Assembly: GCA_963741135.1 (NCBI GenBank)
Contig: CAVUHC010000007.1
Location: 248,001 to 312,000 of the forward strand
Direction: 5' to 3'
DNA: 64,000 bases
Source: Gp6-AA40 sp963741135
GTDB taxonomy: Bacteria; Acidobacteriota; Vicinamibacteria; Vicinamibacterales; UBA2999
Shown here: piece by piece, positions 50,945 through 60,361 of the stretch
How the letters are laid out: every line of letters starts with the position of its first letter
Numbering within the stretch: position 1 is the stretch's first letter
Position numbers and translations under genes: made by a program
Notes under the pieces: generated by a model
Told to the model about the DNA's origin: nothing
The model's input: the letters and a program-made list of their open reading frames with translations, nothing else
Databases searched by the model: none

Positions 50945-52218
50945 GTCCACTCCTTCTGTTCGACTGGATTCGGGCGTCGCTCGGCGGGCGCCTGCTGTTG
51001 CGGTTGCCGCGGCGCCGCGGCGTCCTTCATCGTCTCGCCGGTCCACGCGTCGAGATCCTCGACGAGACGATTGATCTCGCGCCCGAAGCGCTCCCATCGT
51101 CTCGTATGCAGGATGTGCGGGCTGCCCGTGTTCATCGACGTCAGCACGCCCTTTTCGTACGGCACGACGTAGTCCACGGTGCGCTCGAGCCGATTCGCGA
51201 TGTCGGACGGCTGCAGGTTGCCGAGGAACGGCTTGTAGTTGTAGTTCAGGACCAGGCGCTGCCGCGACGCCGGCAGGCCGAGCCCTTCGAGCACCGGCAG
51301 CAGACGCGCGATGCCGGCAACAGCGGGCGCCAGCCCTTGCATGACGATGAATGCGACGTCGGCCACATCGAGAATCGTCATCAGCACGCTGTCGAGCATC
51401 GGAAACGTGTCGATGATCACGTAGTTGAACGAGCGTCGCGCCATGTTGATGATGCGCGAGATCGCCTCGTCGTCCACCTCCGCACCCTCGAGCGCGTCGG
51501 TCGGCGCCGCCAGCAGGCGCAGTCCGCTGCCGTGCCTGAGCGTCAGGTGGCGCAGCAGCGTCTTGTCGAGGCGATCCCGCTCGCGAATCGCGTCGACGAT
51601 GCTGGTGGTGGGCTTGAGATCGAGCAGCATCGCGCAGGTGCCGATCTGCAGCGAGGTGTCGATCAGCAGCACCTCGTCGGGATGCCGGAGCGCCAGCGCG
51701 CAGGCGACGTTCACCGCCAGCGTCGACTTGCCGACGCCGCCCTTGTTGCTGATGAACGCGGCAACGCGACCCTGCGCCGCTGGCGCGGTGCCGGGCAGGC
51801 GCGAGAACAGGCGATCGAGGACGGCGCGCAGCTCGGTCGTCGAGAGCGGGCGCCGCAGGAAATCGCGCACCTGCGCGCGCAGCAGCTCGATGATCGTCGC
51901 GCCTTCCGACTGGCCGTGCTCGAGATGATCGGGCGTGAAGGCGCCGGCGATCGCCGACTCGGGCACCTGCGCCTGAAGGTCTTTCGCCAGCGCCGCGATC
52001 TCGCTGGCGCTGCGGTCGATCTCCACGACGATCAGATTCGGCTGGCGTCGTCTCGCGACGTCCACCGCGTCACGGTAGGTGTCGACGTAGTAGACCGTCC
52101 CCTGCCGATCCGGAACACGCGACAGCGCGCTGCGGAATTCCTCCTCGAGCGTGGGATCGCCGCCGACGATCAGTACGCGCAGGCTCTTGTCGGCGTCGCT
52201 GGACTGATTGGCAAACAT
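50941..52218 (-). CDS. cpaE: CpaE/TadZ-like Tad pilus localisation protein
   Basis: 425 residues in one intact frame. The N-terminal receiver-like domain starts LRVLIVGGDPTLEEEFRSAL. The MinD/ParA-type ATPase domain has the deviant Walker A FISNKGGVGKSTLAVNVACA, then EVLLIDTSLQIGTCAMLLDL, FNYVIIDTFPMLDSVLMTIL, and VLNYNYKPFLGNLQPSDIAN. TadZ/CpaE proteins direct the pilus machinery to its cell position. It lies between the tadG-like and cpaF genes, with start-stop overlap to cpaF. The long ORF on the opposite strand is a shadow. Confidence 0.88.
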   Translation of the reverse strand: MFANQSSDADKSLRVLIVGGDPTLEEEFRSALSRVPDRQGTVYYVDTYRDAVDVARRRQPNLIVVEIDRSASEIAALAKDLQAQVPESAIAGAFTPDHLEHGQSEGATIIELLRAQVRDFLRRPLSTTELRAVLDRLFSRLPGTAPAAQGRVAAFISNKGGVGKSTLAVNVACALALRHPDEVLLIDTSLQIGTCAMLLDLKPTTSIVDAIRERDRLDKTLLRHLTLRHGSGLRLLAAPTDALEGAEVDDEAISRIINMARRSFNYVIIDTFPMLDSVLMTILDVADVAFIVMQGLAPAVAGIARLLPVLEGLGLPASRQRLVLNYNYKPFLGNLQPSDIANRLERTVDYVVPYEKGVLTSMNTGSPHILHTRRWERFGREINRLVEDLDAWTGETMKDAAAPRQPQQQAPAERRPNPVEQKEWT

Positions 52219-52229
52219 GATGAGCGGCC

Positions 52230-53713
52230 TTACCGGGCCAGGACGGCGACGAGCACCGGACCGTAGTCCACGCCCGTGCGTCGCAGGTTCTTCTGCACGA
52301 GCTCACCAACGAGCGCGGGCGGTACGCCAGCGGCGAAGCCGGTCGACAGAATCGCCGTGGCGTTCGCGGCGGCCACCGCCGACGGCAGGCGCGTGATCGT
52401 CGCCGCGTATGGCGCATTGCCGACGCATGGACGGGTGGGCGAAGTTGACTCTCGCGAACCCGATGATCCGATTCGGTCCAACTGACATCTGCGAATACAC
52501 GGCGCCATACCGACCGGTGAACGCGGCGGCTGCCGCTGACACGCAGGGGGTCATCGCCCCAGCAGCGGGAGGTATCAGGCCGACCGTGCGCAGCGTGGCG
52601 GTGTTGGCGACGAATCGGCCCATGACCGTGTTAGCCGGACATGGACCGGCGGCGGGAGCCGCGCGTGTGATCACGCCGGTGAGCTGGGTTGACCGTGACC
52701 GCGATCGTGACCGCCGCAGGCACCGCCGGCGCTGCGGCGCCCGGAGGAACCGGCGGCGACTGCACACAGGTGTCCAGCAGCACGAAGGGCGTGAGACTCG
52801 GCGTCAGGTTCGTTTGCGGAACGCCGAGATGCAGCGCGGGCCTGACGTTGGCAATCGCCGTCGCGCGAACCGTCAGGCCGTCGCGGCGCACCGAATACTC
52901 CGCGTTCGGATCGTCACCGTGAATCGTCGTGCCTTTGCCAAACGTCAGCGGGAGCGACGGCCCGCTCGACCCAACGGTTGGCTCCATCTGTCCGTCGAGA
53001 TCCTGAAAGTCGTTCGAGCGGCGCAGCCGCACGAGAAATGCGCTGTCGTCGACCGACGCCAGCGAGCCGGTGCCGCCAAGCGGCCACGGAGTGGGCGGCA
53101 CGTCATCAGGCGCCGGACATTCGCTGAGTGCCGCTGGCGGCCCGGGAGCGGTCAGGTTCGGGTTGAAGTCGTTTCGCGAATAGATGCCGCTGCCACGCTG
53201 CGGCTCGTCACAGACAAGGTCCTGCAACTCGTAGGTCCCGCCCTCGGATGGAACGGGATCGGACGTGTAACAGAACCGCCCGCTCACCATGTCGCCGTAG
53301 ACCTGGTTCTGTTGATTGAGCTGCGGGTCGGGCTTGTAGACGTGCGTCTCGGGCACGCTGACCGTCTGCAGTGCGTGGACACTCGTGACGCCCTCGGTTA
53401 GATCGAGAACCGGGCCCGCGCCGAACTGATAGTCGGCATCGCCCTCGATAGGATCGAGGTTGTCGTCGAAGGTCCGGCGGATGATGCGGTTGGCTGCGGC
53501 ACGGCGAAGGCAATCGCTCGCGAACGGATCGTTGACGGTCACGCCGGTCACGGGATTGCGCACGCCGACGTCGCGCTGTCTCAGCCCTTCGAGCGCCGCG
53601 GCATCGGCGGCGCTCTGCATCTGGCCCTGGGTGAGCCTCGCGTAGCCGATGTCGACGACCAGGGAGAGCAACCCGCAGAGCGCGAACACGATCAGGGCGA
53701 ACTGAACGAGCAC
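52230..53713 (-). CDS. tadG: TadG-like pilus-associated membrane protein, frame-disrupted at two points
   Basis: From GTG 53713 the sequence opens with LVQFALIVFALCGLLSLVVD then ARLTQGQMQSAADAAALEG, the pseudopilin-like N-terminal helix and AADAAAL block of TadG/TadE-type proteins. A long extracytoplasmic part follows with paired cysteines. Near 52692 the frame shifts to QLTGVITRAAPAAGPCPANT, and near 52430 to CVGNAPYAATITRLPSAVAA, ending VDYGPVLVAVLAR at 52230. The joined length is about 494 residues, usual for TadG. The von Willebrand-type domain of some TadG proteins is not seen. One base separates it from cpaB. Confidence 0.7.
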
Positions 53714-53714
53714 G

Positions 53715-54722
53715 TCAGGGCCTCGGGACGGCGGTCAGCGTGCGCTTCTGGCCCATGATCGTTTCGACGACCTTGAAGTCGTCTTCGTCATCCGACCGCC
53801 GCGAGTCGACGCCGCCCGGCTCGCCACCGCGTGACGTATTGAATGGACTGAAGGGACGCAGGTCAGGCGTCTTGCTGTCGCGCGGATCATCGGGACGTCC
53901 CGACCGCGGGATGGTCGTGAGCCTCGCGTTGACGGCCATCGCCTCGGTCAGCAGCGCCACCTCCTCGGGTTCGATCGCGATCACCGTCTCCTGCACCTGG
54001 CGGACCCGCGCGGCGGCGCCCTCGGTCAGCGACTGCTGCACCGTCGTCACGCCTCGCGTGGTCATCGGCTCGACGATCAGCGCGCTCTGGACGATCACGC
54101 GCACCGTCGCCTGCTTGTCCCAGTTCGACAGCTGCGCCTGCAGCGCCATCTCCTGGCTGTACGGCCCCGCGAAGTTGAACGAACGGCCGCCGCTCGCCGC
54201 GTCGATCGGCATGGTCGCCAGGATGTCGAAGCGGTCGCCGGCATGGAGCCCATACAACCCATCAACCCGATCGGCCGAGATCCGGATCGCTCGCTTGCCT
54301 GCCGGGATGCCGGCGACGATACCCTCGCGCGTGCCCCGGGGGAGGAAATCGGATTCGGTGAAGACGTAGCCCGGCTCCTTCTCGCGATCGAGCACGCGGC
54401 CGATGACGTCGCCGATATTGACCAGCATCTCCTTGGTCACCGCGCCCGGTGGCAGGTAGATCACGGCAAGCCTGGCGTTACGCCGATCCCATAGGTGATC
54501 GCGGCGGATTCTCGTGTACGCGGGAATCACGGTCGCCGGCGTCGGCACCGCGATGAGCCCGGCCGTCGACGGCGGGGTCTGCCTCCAGTTCGACAGGTCG
54601 ATCACGCCGAGCACCATCAGTGTTCCGAAGAGCACGACGACCGACGCCACGCCTATCAGCGCGATCATCGGCGGCGTCAGCGTCGACGGCGCACCCGGCC
54701 GTCTTGGGGAATAGGAACTCAC
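53715..54722 (-). CDS. cpaB: CpaB/RcpC-like Tad pilus assembly protein
   Basis: 335 residues in one frame. One N-terminal membrane helix (MIALIGVASVVVLFGTLMVL), then a SAF-type domain (TVIPAYTRIRRDHLWDRRNA, DREKEPGYVFTESDFLPRGT, IPAGKRAIRISADRVDGLYG, LHAGDRFDILATMP), then the RcpC pilus domain (TVRVIVQSALIVEPMTTRGV, VIAIEPEEVALLTEAMAVNA). The acidic, Arg-rich C-terminus is divergent. CpaB works with the secretin in the outer-membrane pilus channel. It overlaps tadE by 4 nt and is next to tadG. Confidence 0.88.
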   Translation of the reverse strand: MSSYSPRRPGAPSTLTPPMIALIGVASVVVLFGTLMVLGVIDLSNWRQTPPSTAGLIAVPTPATVIPAYTRIRRDHLWDRRNARLAVIYLPPGAVTKEMLVNIGDVIGRVLDREKEPGYVFTESDFLPRGTREGIVAGIPAGKRAIRISADRVDGLYGLHAGDRFDILATMPIDAASGGRSFNFAGPYSQEMALQAQLSNWDKQATVRVIVQSALIVEPMTTRGVTTVQQSLTEGAAARVRQVQETVIAIEPEEVALLTEAMAVNARLTTIPRSGRPDDPRDSKTPDLRPFSPFNTSRGGEPGGVDSRRSDDEDDFKVVETIMGQKRTLTAVPRP

Positions 54723-55693
54723 TCAACCACCTCACGGCGATAAATCGCCTGGACCGAAATCAGCTTCCGAAACGGCCGGACCGTGCGGCCGGCGAGCGCG
54801 AGTTGCCGGCCCAGCCCGAACGCGCCGGCGTACGGACCGATCGCGCCATCGTCCATCGTGCCGCCGGGGGCCGCGTTGATCTCCTGCACGGCCCCGTCTT
54901 CGGCGATGATGACGTTGCCGATGTTGGGAGGAAGGGGATCGACGTCGGTCGGCACCGACGGTTGAAACCCGCTGAGCGTCGCCGCCTGGTACGGATAGTT
55001 GATGCGGACGGCTGCCAATCCGCGGTCCGCCAGCGGGTCTGCCTCGAGCGCACCGCACGCGTCATCCGTCGCGATGTAGATCAGACTGAACGGTCCGCGT
55101 GACGGACAGTCCGCATCCCCCGCGGCGCGAATCTCCTGGAGGACCGGCACCCACGTAATCGACTCGACGCCGTTGGCGTCACGCGCCTCGATGAGCGGGA
55201 TTCCCACGGTCAGCCCGGTCGCGGCCGCCTGGCCGTTGGGTCCGATCGCGCTGCACGCCATGCCGCTGCCATCGCTCAGCAGCGCGCCCGCGTAGCGCAG
55301 CAGGTTGGGCCGCTGCGGCTCGGTGATCATGAGCGTCCGCAGCGCGCGATTGACCACAGGCATGGCGGCAAAATAACCATCGGGATCGCCCGCCACGGCC
55401 GGATCGCTGAGATCCACGACCAGGCAGGCCGGATCGAATATGCGTGATTTCAGATCGACAAGACAGTCGGGATCGGTGGTCGCGTCGCACGAGAGCGCGT
55501 AGTCGAACGTGGCGTTGGCCCTGACGGGCGCGAGGGCCAGCTCGCGCGCGGCGACGCGCGCGACGTCCTGCAGGGCGTTGGCGTCGAACATCAGGCGGCC
55601 GAACTCGATCGTGCCCGCCAGCAGCAGATACAACACCATCGAGACGAGCGCGAATTCGACGAGCGCCGCCCCCCGCTCTCTCGCGTCACCCAT
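54719..55693 (-). CDS. tadE: TadE-like pseudopilin
   Basis: 324 residues from ATG 55693; longer frames upstream are shadows. The class III prepilin signature DARERG-AALVEFAL places the cleavage after G8, followed by the hydrophobic stretch VSMVLYLLLAGTIEFGRLMF and ANALQDVARVAARELA. The remaining roughly 280 residues contain several cysteines and are longer than usual TadE proteins. It needs the prepilin peptidase TadV/CpaA, for which no gene is seen in the window. It lies between flp and cpaB with overlaps typical of one operon. Confidence 0.82.
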   Translation of the reverse strand: MGDARERGAALVEFALVSMVLYLLLAGTIEFGRLMFDANALQDVARVAARELALAPVRANATFDYALSCDATTDPDCLVDLKSRIFDPACLVVDLSDPAVAGDPDGYFAAMPVVNRALRTLMITEPQRPNLLRYAGALLSDGSGMACSAIGPNGQAAATGLTVGIPLIEARDANGVESITWVPVLQEIRAAGDADCPSRGPFSLIYIATDDACGALEADPLADRGLAAVRINYPYQAATLSGFQPSVPTDVDPLPPNIGNVIIAEDGAVQEINAAPGGTMDDGAIGPYAGAFGLGRQLALAGRTVRPFRKLISVQAIYRREVVE

Positions 55694-55712
55694 GACAGGG
55701 GTCAGGAACCGC

Positions 55713-56087
55713 TTAGCGGTTTTTTGTTTCCAGGACGAGCGACGAGAGCGAGCCGTCCCCTCCCACGTTGTCGCCCAGGCGCTTCTGCCCGTTCGACTGC
55801 GTGATCGCGTTGACGTCGAGCCCGATGCCGGTCGCGGAGTTGCCGTCGTCGAAGCCCGGCGCGTTGGGCGACGTCTCGATGATCTTGCCGCTGACGATGG
55901 GCGCGTTGGAATCGGCATGCGCGCCCGGCAGGATGGCCGCTGCTGTGGCCAGCATGTCCGTCACCTTGTTGCCGAAGATCGATACCGCAGCTGCCCCGAT
56001 GAGAGCCACGCCCGCGATGATCAATGCGTATTCAACCAGCGCCGCGCCCGTCTCGTTCTTCTTCAACCGTCGCACGATTTTCAACAT
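55713..56087 (-). CDS. flp: Flp-type major pilin with extended C-terminus
   Basis: 124 residues from ATG 56087 behind AGGAG. Prepilin leader MLKIVRRLKKNETG is cut after G14, then AALVEYALIIAGVALIGAAA, the Flp hydrophobic helix with the conserved Glu-Tyr pair, then SIFGNKVTDMLATAAAILPG. Typical Flp pilins are 50-80 residues. This one adds about 60 polar residues rich in Asn, Asp and Gly (SNAPIVSGKIIETSPNAPGF and onward), which may be exposed on the fibre. It lies between cpaC and tadE. Confidence 0.85.
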   Translation of the reverse strand: MLKIVRRLKKNETGAALVEYALIIAGVALIGAAAVSIFGNKVTDMLATAAAILPGAHADSNAPIVSGKIIETSPNAPGFDDGNSATGIGLDVNAITQSNGQKRLGDNVGGDGSLSSLVLETKNR

Positions 56088-56125
56088 CAGAACTCTCCTG
56101 TGGTATCGCCTGATTACTTCGACGC

Positions 56126-58194
56126 CTATTTCGCCACGACGGCCGTTCCGGGCATGCTCGAACGGAGCAATTCCTCCCGGCTCGGGAACGACCACAACGC
56201 CACATCTGGAACGGGTTCCCGGAGAATAACCGGGTTAACCACCACGATCAACTCGGTATTCTGATCGTTCCGGTTGACCCCCTGGAACAGCCGGCCGACC
56301 AGCGGCAACGACCGCAAACCGGGGGTCGAGGCCGTATTCGTGGACGTATTGTTGGACAACAGGCCGCCAATCAGCAGCGCCTGGCCGTCCTGCAGCCGCG
56401 AGCTCGTCCGCAACGCGCGTGTCTGGAATGCCGTGGTCGCGACCGCGGCGCCGGTGGATTCGCGAATCGTATTGGTCAGCACCGAGTCGGGAGTCACGAC
56501 CAACGGCTGCACGTCGAGCGTGATGGTGTCGTCCTCGCCCACGAGCGGCCGGATCTGAAGCTGGACGCCAAAGGGGACGAACTCGACCGAGCTGAAGACG
56601 CCGGGCGTGGCCGCCGCCGCGCCGCCGCCGCCCGCGTTGCCCGCGGCCGCGCCACCGCCGAATGCCGGCGCGAACGCCGTCGGCACGGGGATCTCACCGC
56701 CGATCTGTACCTGCGCCATCTCGCCCGAGAGGACCGTCAGCGACGGTGACGACAAGCTTTGCGCGATGCCCTCGCGCTCGAGCAGTGAGAGCGCGCCATC
56801 GATGGCGGCATGACCGCCTGAATACTGCAGCTCGTTGAGGAAGACCGCCGTTCAGGAACGACAGCACGTTCTGAATCGCCGCGCCGCTGCTGCCGACGCG
56901 CGCCGCCTGGTTCCCCTGCACCGCTGCCGCCGACGCGGCGGGATTGAGCGACGGCTGGCGGAAGTCCGAAAGCGACCAGCACGGCATTGGGATCGAGCGC
57001 ACGGAGCTTGGTGCGATTGACTTCGATGAGGCGGATGTCGACGCGCACCTGCGGCAGGTCGACCACTTGAATAAAGGAGAGGATGCGACCGCCTGCCGCT
57101 TCGATCGCCGTCGCGCGGCCGAAGTTGGTGCGCACCTCGTTGGTCAGCCTGCTCGACCTGGCGCCGCCAAAGAGCGACGAGGACGCGCCGCCGCCGCCCA
57201 GTTGTGTCTGCGTCGCCTGCGTCTGCTGCTGCCCGGCGAGTCCGCCCGCTTCGTCAGCCAGCACCCGGATGTCGGAGGCCGAGATGGTCTGGCCGGCAAA
57301 CAGCTGCGCCGACAACACCAGCACCCGCATCAGCGCAGTCTGATTCGGCACATGCCCTTCGAGCACGAGCGTGTCGATCAGATCGTCGCGCACGTTGCCG
57401 CGCAGCATCCGGCGGATGGTGACGTCCTGGCCGCCAATCGCTCGAATCGCGTCGAGGATCTTTTCTTCCGTCTGCTGCGGCAGCCGATCGAGCTGAATGA
57501 GATTGATCACGGTACCCGACGCCTGGATGGTGCCCTGAAGCTGCGAGGTGGCCGGCGCGGGAGCAGGCGCCGCTGGCGCCGCGCCAGGCGCAGCAGCCGC
57601 ATCCGGAGTCGGAGCCGCCAGGATTGGCTGCGCGTTGCCGCGCGTGTTGTTGCCCGCATCCAGATAGTTGCGCGCAATCGCTTCGGCGGTCAGCGAGGTA
57701 TTGAGGTCGGGCACGACGCCGGTCAGCACGAGCGCGTCGCGGTCGGGCGCGCTCTCGACGGCAATCGTCGGATTCACGCTCTTGAGTGCGCGCTCGAGCA
57801 CCGAGAGATCGCGCTGCACCGCAAATGCGAATTCGCGCGACGTCCCGTTCGCAAACCACACGATCAGCGTCGTCCGGCCCGTTTCGCGGCCGAGGACGAG
57901 CACCTCGCGGCTGGTGATCAGTTCCGCCGTGAGGATCTCGGGGTCAGCGACCGCGATGCGTTGAATGTCCTGGGGCAGCGGCAGCCGCCGGTACTGGGAT
58001 CGGATGACGACGTTCGGCGCTTCGGTTGAGGGCGTGGCGAGCTGCCCCGCGGACGCGAGACTCGGCGCCAGGTGAAGCGCCACCCACGCCAGCACCGTCG
58101 CACTGGCGATTCGGGACTGCACCGCACGTGTCATGAGGGTGCTGCGCGGGCCAAATGACCGCACAGTCGCCGGGATTATATGCCGCTGAGACAA
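56126..58194 (-). CDS. cpaC: CpaC/RcpA-like Tad pilus secretin, frame-disrupted at two points
   Basis: The frame from 58194 contains a signal peptide (ASATVLAWVALHLAPSLASA), the pilus N-terminal domain (VVIRSQYRRLPLPQDIQRIA, LVLGRETGRTTLIVWFANGT), an Ala/Pro-rich insert and a BON-like region. It runs to LDPNAVLV near 56975, shifts to SDFRQPSLNPAASAAAVQGN, and shifts again near 56850 to NELQYSGGHAAIDGALSLLE. The secretin core follows (SSPSLTVLSGEMAQVQIGGE, LQDGQALLIGGLLSNNTST, LVGRLFQGVNRNDQNTELIV). The joined length of about 690 residues suits an outer-membrane multimeric channel. It heads the operon, divergent from the sigma factor gene 112 nt away. Confidence 0.78.
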
Positions 58195-58306
58195 CCTGAG
58201 TCAGTTCCGTTTCAATGGAGTCTTAAAAAAGACCTAGTCGTGCGCGCGCGCCCAAACTGTCCCATATCGAGGACGTGGTAGCCGCTACGCCTACGTGTTG
58301 TGTTAG

Positions 58307-58990
58307 ATGGTTGACTCGGCATGGCGGAAAGTTCCAAAACAAATGCGGAACCTTTTGCCGCGATACGTCAATCTACACGCGGTGACGACGACGGCACCGG
58401 CACCGGAGCAGCCGCCCGAGGACGGCGAGCTCCTCGCCAAGGCGGCAGCCGGTGAGCGTGAGGCGTTTGTCGCGATCTATCGCCGCTATCACGGCGGCAT
58501 TTACCGGTTTGCCCGATCGATGACGGGATCGACTGCCATTGCCGAAGATGTGACGCAGGAGGTGTTTCTCGCCCTGATGCGCGACATCACACGCTACGAC
58601 CCGGAGCGCGCTCCACTCGGTACCTATCTCTATGCCATCGCGCGCAACGTCACCCGATACCGTTTGCGGAAAGAGCGCAGATTCGTGGTCCTTGATGTCG
58701 GCGCCGTCGACGAGCCGCGGGCCTCGGACGATCCGGAGCAGGCGATGATGCGGTCGCAGACCGTGAAGAAAGTACGCGCTTACATCATGGGGTTGAGCTC
58801 GCGATATCGCGAGGTGCTCATCTTGTGCGACCTGAATGGTCTTTCCTATGAAGAGGCGTCAGCGATCTTGAACACACGGATCGGCACGGTTCGTTCACGG
58901 CTGCACCGGGCCCGCAAGCAGTTGGCGGAGCGGATCGCGCGTGCTGACGCCCGTGGAAGGCCCATCAGCGAAAGGGCCGGAAATGCCTGA
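58307..58990 (+). CDS. ECF-type RNA polymerase sigma factor
   Basis: 227 residues from ATG 58307; ATG 58343 would remove 12 residues. Region 2: FVAIYRRYHGGIYRFARSMT, AEDVTQEVFLALMRDITRYD and PLGTYLYAIARNVTRYRLRK. Region 4: LSSRYREVLILCDLNGLSYE and IGTVRSRLHRARKQLAERIA. It lies divergent from the tad operon, so it may control pilus genes. The next gene starts inside its stop region and encodes a single-span membrane protein in the position of an anti-sigma factor. Confidence 0.88.
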   Translation: MVDSAWRKVPKQMRNLLPRYVNLHAVTTTAPAPEQPPEDGELLAKAAAGEREAFVAIYRRYHGGIYRFARSMTGSTAIAEDVTQEVFLALMRDITRYDPERAPLGTYLYAIARNVTRYRLRKERRFVVLDVGAVDEPRASDDPEQAMMRSQTVKKVRAYIMGLSSRYREVLILCDLNGLSYEEASAILNTRIGTVRSRLHRARKQLAERIARADARGRPISERAGNA

Positions 58991-59534
58991 CATGAAGATC
59001 GGCGATTCCCGGCGCGGCGCTCATGATCTGTTGAACGAGGCGATCGAGGCGGTCCGTCGCGATGACGCCGCGACCATCGTTCCTTCACATGTCGAAGCGG
59101 CCGTGGTGCGCGCATGGGACGAGGGCACCGGTGCCTCGATGGAGAGACAACGCGGTCGATCGCCGTTTGGATGGCGCGCGGCGGCGGTGGGCGCCCTGGC
59201 CGCGAGCGTCATCGTGGCGGCGGCCGTCTGGACGCCGCGGGGCCAAAGGGCGGTTGACCGCGACGCCGCGCCAACGGAGAGCGCCCTCGAAGACCCCCTC
59301 GCGCAGTTTCCGGAGTACGCCTCGACGTCACTCGCCGTTGACGGGATGCTCGACGAGGACCCGGCGTCGCTGCAATACGTTCAGATGCGAGTCGAACCGT
59401 CCGTGCTGACGGTGTTTGGGTTTCCGATTCCAAATCCCGCCGATGATCAACCCGTGAACGTCGAAGTGCTCGTCGGCCTCGACGGTGTGCCGCGGGCCAT
59501 CCGGCACGTCACGTCATTCGGGAGCCAGCCATGA
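58983..59534 (+). CDS. single-span membrane protein, candidate anti-sigma factor
   Basis: 183 residues from ATG 58983, overlapping the sigma gene. An N-terminal cytoplasmic part of about 80 residues (HDLLNEAIEAVRRDDAATIV, SHVEAAVVRAWDEG) precedes one membrane helix (AAAVGALAASVIVAAAVW), and the rest is extracytoplasmic and acidic, ending VEVLVGLDGVPRAIRHVTSF. The classic HxxxCxxC zinc motif of many anti-sigma factors is absent. The role is inferred from topology, gene order and translational coupling. It overlaps the following secreted-protein gene by 4 nt. Confidence 0.6.
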   Translation: MPDMKIGDSRRGAHDLLNEAIEAVRRDDAATIVPSHVEAAVVRAWDEGTGASMERQRGRSPFGWRAAAVGALAASVIVAAAVWTPRGQRAVDRDAAPTESALEDPLAQFPEYASTSLAVDGMLDEDPASLQYVQMRVEPSVLTVFGFPIPNPADDQPVNVEVLVGLDGVPRAIRHVTSFGSQP

Positions 59535-60310
59535 AGGCGATTGCCAGTGCGGGTCTCGTGTGCGCGTTGGTGTGGAGCGCGGCACCCGCCGCTCAGGGCC
59601 CGGCGAGAAATGGCGGCCTCGCTCCGCTCGTGCCCGGCTTCAGCTCGGGCGTCGACATTCTGGCCATGGAGCCGCTCGACTTATCCGCCCCCGTGGTCGA
59701 TATGCCCTATTCGGCCGAGACGGTCACGGAGATCACACAGCAATTCGCGGACGGCAATCGCGTAGAGCAACGTTTGACCGGAAGCATCGCCCGTGATGCC
59801 CGCGGGAGCATCCGACGTGAACAGACGCTGGCGGGATTTGGCGGGGCTGGTCGAGAAGTCCGCATCGTCACGATTGTCCTGGCGGCCGAGCGGGTGCAAT
59901 ATCGGCTCGACGATTCCCGGAAGATTGCCTGGCGGCTGCGCCTTCCTCCGCCGCGGCCGCGCCGCGGTGATCGGGCGGATCGCCCGGCGCCGCCGGCGGG
60001 GCCTCGGATGAAAGTCGAACAGCTCGCGTCGACGCAAATCGAGGGCCTCAAGGCTGACGGAACGCGGATGATCGTGGTGATACCTCAAGGCAGTATCGGC
60101 AACCAGCGCACGTTCGAGGTGGTCAACGAACGCTGGTACTCGCCGGATCTGCAAACGGTCGTGCAGACGCGGCGCTCCGATCCGCGGTTTGGCGACGTGG
60201 TGTACAGGCTGGTCAACATCGTTCGCGTGGAACCGCCTGCCTCCCTGTTCGTGGTGCCGTCGGATTTCACGGTGCGCGAGCAGGTACCGTTCGGGCCTCC
60301 GGGGCGTTGA
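59531..60310 (+). CDS. secreted protein of unknown function, sigma-factor operon
   Basis: 259 residues from ATG 59531. A short Sec leader (AIASAGLVCALVWSAAPAAQ) is followed by a beta-rich mature part: MPYSAETVTEITQQFADGNR, LTGSIARDARGSIRREQTL, then a basic Pro/Arg-rich loop (LPPPRPRRGDRADRP), and SIGNQRTFEVVNERWYSPDL with SDPRFGDVVYRLVNIVRVEP. Homologous proteins are frequent next to ECF sigma factors in Acidobacteria. It could be a periplasmic sensor by analogy with RseB-type proteins. No domain family is certain. Confidence 0.6.
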   Translation: MKAIASAGLVCALVWSAAPAAQGPARNGGLAPLVPGFSSGVDILAMEPLDLSAPVVDMPYSAETVTEITQQFADGNRVEQRLTGSIARDARGSIRREQTLAGFGGAGREVRIVTIVLAAERVQYRLDDSRKIAWRLRLPPPRPRRGDRADRPAPPAGPRMKVEQLASTQIEGLKADGTRMIVVIPQGSIGNQRTFEVVNERWYSPDLQTVVQTRRSDPRFGDVVYRLVNIVRVEPPASLFVVPSDFTVREQVPFGPPGR

Positions 60311-60361
60311 GCACGCGCCGCGGATTATCTTCTCGCTTCGAAGAACTTCTGGATCGCCGAG

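Noticed and set aside
50998..52266. 422-codon plus-strand frame opposite cpaE
   Set aside because: cpaE has a clear deviant Walker motif in one frame; the opposite frame is compositionally odd and without a domain.
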